Shown here: positions 60,974 through 64,000 of the stretch, in pieces | Layout of the letters: every line of letters starts with the position of its first letter | Position numbering within the stretch: position 1 is the stretch's first letter | NCBI GenBank assembly: GCA_028671895.1 | Contig: CM053810.1 | Span: forward strand, 66,341,501-66,405,500 | Direction of reading: 5' to 3' | Source: Oenanthe sinensis | Taxonomy: Eukaryota; Streptophyta; Magnoliopsida; Apiales; Apiaceae | DNA length: 64,000 bases | The notes under the pieces: model-generated | The model's database searches: none | What the model saw: the letters and a program-made list of their open reading frames with translations, nothing else | What the model was told of the DNA's origin: nothing | Made by a program: the position numbers and the translations under genes

Positions 60974-63095
60974 TACTCTTAGCGTGGGATTTTCTATTTT
61001 GCAAGACATTAAAACCTTGTAGCTTGAGGCATGAAGTTGCTCTACTAATATCACGACAGTATAAAATTTTAGCTCAAATGATGATAGACAAGGCACCATG
61101 TACATTGCAGCTGGTTACTACTTTGCTGAAGCTCTTAAGAGGTAGCCCTGACAGACTATGCAGTTGGTACTGTCTCCAAATCTTCTCAGGTTAGGAGGTA
61201 TACAGTAGATTAAATTAGCTTTTGACATCTCATAGTTACAACTACTTACAAGGTAGAATACATTAATTTACACTTAGTATGTAACTTTAACATATAAATT
61301 CCCTCATTCGTGATGCATGATATATAAATTTGCCTTTTGATGCTTCATGCTAATTGCTACTTTGGTGTATATAAATTTAGCATGTTAATGACTTGCATGA
61401 CAGTTTGTAACAGGGAAGGGTTATATTTTTGGTAACTTGCAGTTTTACTCGAAATTATTGCAATTTAGTTATTATTTTATATATGTTTTTGCTAGGGGGT
61501 ATATGAATATATTTTATTATATATGTTAGTTATATATCGTTGGAGCGTGGAGGCACTATAAATAAAAAGAATTATTATATAAAAAGTTATTAATGAATAG
61601 TAAATGTCTAATGCGGTTATATACTAATTATATATATTTTTTAAAATTCATCTTTTATTATAAGTCAAGTATGTGTGTGTGTATATATACAAGCTTATAA
61701 TTGGTGCGATGCACAAGTCTTTCTTAATATTTTATAATTTTATTATATATATTATAATAATTATGTATTAATTTAATTTTAGAGTAAATAATAAATTATA
61801 ATTTCTAATTAAAATAAAATTGAATATGATAATATGTTTTGTTTATATTTTTAGAACTAATAATATTAATATCTAATTTTTAATATGTTGTTAACAAGAT
61901 TCGAACCTTAAAATTTTTGTAGAATTTTAAATATTAAAATATAGAATATTCTTTAGTATGAGATCTAACGGTTCTCATCTATTTGTTTTAAAAGATCTAT
62001 AACTTAACATAACAGGTTACCAACTAACCAACTAAACTTTTGCTACTTCGCCTTCAATAATATGGAATAGATAATTATCATTAATGTTCATAGTATTTAA
62101 ATTTTATATGAGTGTGTTAGGTTCTAAAAGTCCATATATTATTTTAGTCCGTTATATATATCATAATTAGTTACCATCTTTTATTTTACCCACTTATATA
62201 TCAAAAATAGTCAATTTTTGGTATACACTCTTATTATTATTTAAATATGTAAGGTGAACATTTGATATATGGTTCAAATTACGTATTTGTTATTTGATAA
62301 CTAATAATTTTTCATTCTAAATTTGTTATTAGTTTATTGAATAAATTTATAATTTTTTATAATGTAAGTTACGTTGACGAGTTAGATTGTTTGAATGGAA
62401 TATCTGATTCCGTAACATATAAAGTTTGAATATTTGATTTTTATACAACTGTTAAGTTTTTTGAGTTGAAAATAGCAAATGCTTAACTAGGATTTTAGAT
62501 ATACATGCTCAAGGGAAAATGATTATGGTTAGAATATTAATCATGACAAGCAATATTTAAATAATGCTCCTATTTGGCTTCTCCTAAATAATTTGTAATT
62601 AATTATATGGCCTCTTTGGGAACATGGATTTCATTTGAAATTCCGGATTTGATCAAATAACATGTTTAGATAATCATAAAAATTTGGATTTTGATTTCAT
62701 TTGAATTCCAAGACATTCAAATATTAATACAAATATGAGAATTTGAAATGACAACTCAAATTCTGTCATTTGAAATAAAATCCAAGTTCTCAAATACAAT
62801 CATATGTATATTAAAAAAAATTAATTAATTGATAAATTTATTGTATATATGAAATGAATGAAATTATGTGAATTGATATGAATTGAGTGTAATGAATTCT
62901 TTAGTTGATGGCTTATTAAAGATGTAGCTTTTACGACTTGATTTCCAGTAGATTGTGCAGGTATAAATGAGATTTTGATTCTGTAGAAAAGATCGTTGTT
63001 AATTTTCTTAGGAGGAGTTATTACAAATATGATGATTAGTTCGTGGCCGGTAGTAATGAATAATTTTATTAAAACACGATATTTTCATGATTGTT
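60974..63095. other. Intergenic AT-rich DNA
   Basis: No gene supported beyond the PPR relic. A short open frame at 60970-61194 has no domain and I do not call it. GTGCGATGCAC-like words near 61697 are discussed under findings. Confidence 0.5.
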
Positions 63096-63342
63096 ACTCC
63101 CTCCGTCCCATTTTACATGTCTCTTTTGGAACAAATATTTGTCCTTCTCTTCTTTCAAAACAATTTTTCCAATAGTTACCCTTGTACTATTGTTCCCAAT
63201 GTTTGACTAATTTAAATTTATAAAAACTCAATTTAGTTTAATGTAATTATTAGGGTTAGACAAGGAAACAATTTATCCAACTAACTTTTTCTTAATATGC
63301 GTAATTTTTTCAAAAGTGACATGTAAAATGGGACAGAGGGGG
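63096..63342. mobile_element. Stowaway MITE, well preserved
   Basis: The left end CTCCCTCCGTCCCATTTTAC is matched on the minus strand at the right by CCCCCTCTGTCCCATTTTAC, and the pairing runs on through ACATGTC. TA target sites flank both ends (63094-63095, 63343-63344). Length 247 bp, no coding capacity. It lies about 390 bp upstream of the MYB start codon, within what may be its promoter. Confidence 0.93.
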
Positions 63343-63627
63343 TATTAGATTTAAACACCTACAGAAACCTTTTAATAATTATACATTGAGAAATAAGTGT
63401 CGTGCGTGTGATCCGAATCTTCTAAAATTTGAGCTGAAAACAGCTAACTGCTAAATTATGTTGGAATGTATGGAGATAGGATATTAAATGGCACCTAAAT
63501 CCATATTAAGGAAAAGAGTATAATTTAAAAAGTAATCGCTATTAAATATAATGACTTTTTCTAGCGACTACTGCTAAAGTTGACTCTATAGTCATTATAC
63601 AGTTGTTGATTCTTCTGTTTTTTTCCC

Positions 63628-63634
63628 TATAAAT
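63628..63634 (+). promoter_or_regulatory. TATA box of the MYB gene
   Basis: TATAAAT sits about 95 bases upstream of the MYB start codon, after a T-rich run and before a C-rich stretch, at the spacing expected for a plant TATA box with a leader of roughly 65 bases. Confidence 0.65.
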
Positions 63635-63728
63635 GCCCCCACCTTGTAATCACTTTGCATCAAGTGTCTATTCTACACACAGAGATAAATTTTAAGGAGC
63701 GAGAGAAAAGGGTAGAGAAAGATCATAT

Positions 63729-63861
63729 ATGGGGAGACTACCTAGTGGAATTGGAGGAGTGATTAAGAAAGGTCCATGGACTCCTGAAGAGGACCTTATG
63801 TTGTCATCTTATATACAAGAGAATGGCCCGGGAAATTGGGCATCTGTTCCTCCTAGTACTG
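63729..63861 (+). CDS. R2R3-MYB transcription factor, exon 1 (cut by window end)
   Basis: Exon 1 is 133 nt, the standard length for the first exon of many R2R3-MYB genes, and ends ACT G|GTATAT. It encodes MGRLPSGIGGVIKKGPWTPEED, then LMLSSYIQENGPGNWASVP, which is the start of repeat R2 with its first two Trp residues (GPWTPEED and GNWASVP). Family members usually begin MGRPPCCDK; the change to LPSGIGG is unusual but the R2 core is intact. The wording GPGNW is typical of the MYB30/60/96 branch, which controls cuticle, wax, stomatal or defence genes; the branch call is tentative. The second and third exons, with the R3 repeat, lie beyond the window. Confidence 0.88.
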
Positions 63862-64000
63862 GTATATATATACATTTAAGTTTTTATGTCTTTTACTTCA
63901 TAAATTAATCCATCTCATTTGATCAGTTATGTCTGTGTGTGTATGTGTATATCAAGGTTATTAAGTCGGCAAATCGAGCCTCGGCGCTCGGGTACCGTGG

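Noticed and set aside
1..64000. CRISPR arrays, operons, riboswitches, prophage
   Set aside because: The window is plant nuclear DNA with introns; none of these is expected and no regular spacer-repeat pattern is present.

Overview
This is nuclear DNA from a flowering plant, most likely a eudicot. Genes are split by GT-AG introns, the intergenic DNA is very AT-rich, and the families present are plant ones: a PRE-type HLH, an XXT5-type xylosyltransferase, a PMT-type methyltransferase, PPR and R2R3-MYB genes. Stowaway-type and Emigrant-type MITEs, SINEs and a probable LTR remnant lie between them. I cannot fix the genus; an asterid such as an Apiaceae species is only a guess.

Layout. 1-57 holds what may be the last codons of a plus-strand gene. 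1384-2382 (minus) is an intronless multi-pass membrane protein. 2.4-7 kb is intergenic, with a SINE trace, a zinc-knuckle relic and a 613-bp Emigrant-like MITE. 7064-14401 (minus) is an 18-exon TPR-RING-LON protein that I could splice completely to 482 aa. 14.4-21.2 kb is gene-poor and holds a SINE and a small MITE remnant. 21203-22028 (plus) is a two-exon single-pass membrane protein. 24283-25656 (minus) is an XXT5-like xyloglucan xylosyltransferase. 25.7-29.7 kb is AT-rich and nearly empty. 29680-30303 (plus) is an 87-aa atypical HLH protein of the PRE type. 30690-36546 (minus) is a tandem cluster of four pectin-methylesterase-inhibitor-like genes, one of them broken. 37.3-40.1 kb looks like a long solo LTR interrupted by a foldback element. 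40525-43162 (plus) is a decayed EB1C-like gene. 44107-48458 (minus) is a 10-exon NAP1-related histone chaperone (258 aa). 50178-51236 (minus) is a probable phytochrome kinase substrate protein. 52779-56674 (minus) is a six-exon PMT-type Golgi methyltransferase (609 aa). 57634-58612 is a second large foldback element. 58946-60973 (plus) is a decayed PPR gene. 63096-63342 is a Stowaway MITE, and 63729-63861 is exon 1 of an R2R3-MYB gene cut by the window end.

Several genes bear on the cell wall: XXT5-like (xyloglucan side chains), the PMT protein (the family is tied to pectin) and the PMEI-like cluster (pectin methylesterification). They are separate transcription units, and I see no sign that they are co-regulated. 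The most distinctive item is the PMEI-like cluster. Two complete members carry a hydrophobic segment at both ends of the inhibitor domain and have no catalytic domain, which is not the usual architecture of either secreted PMEIs or pro-PMEs.
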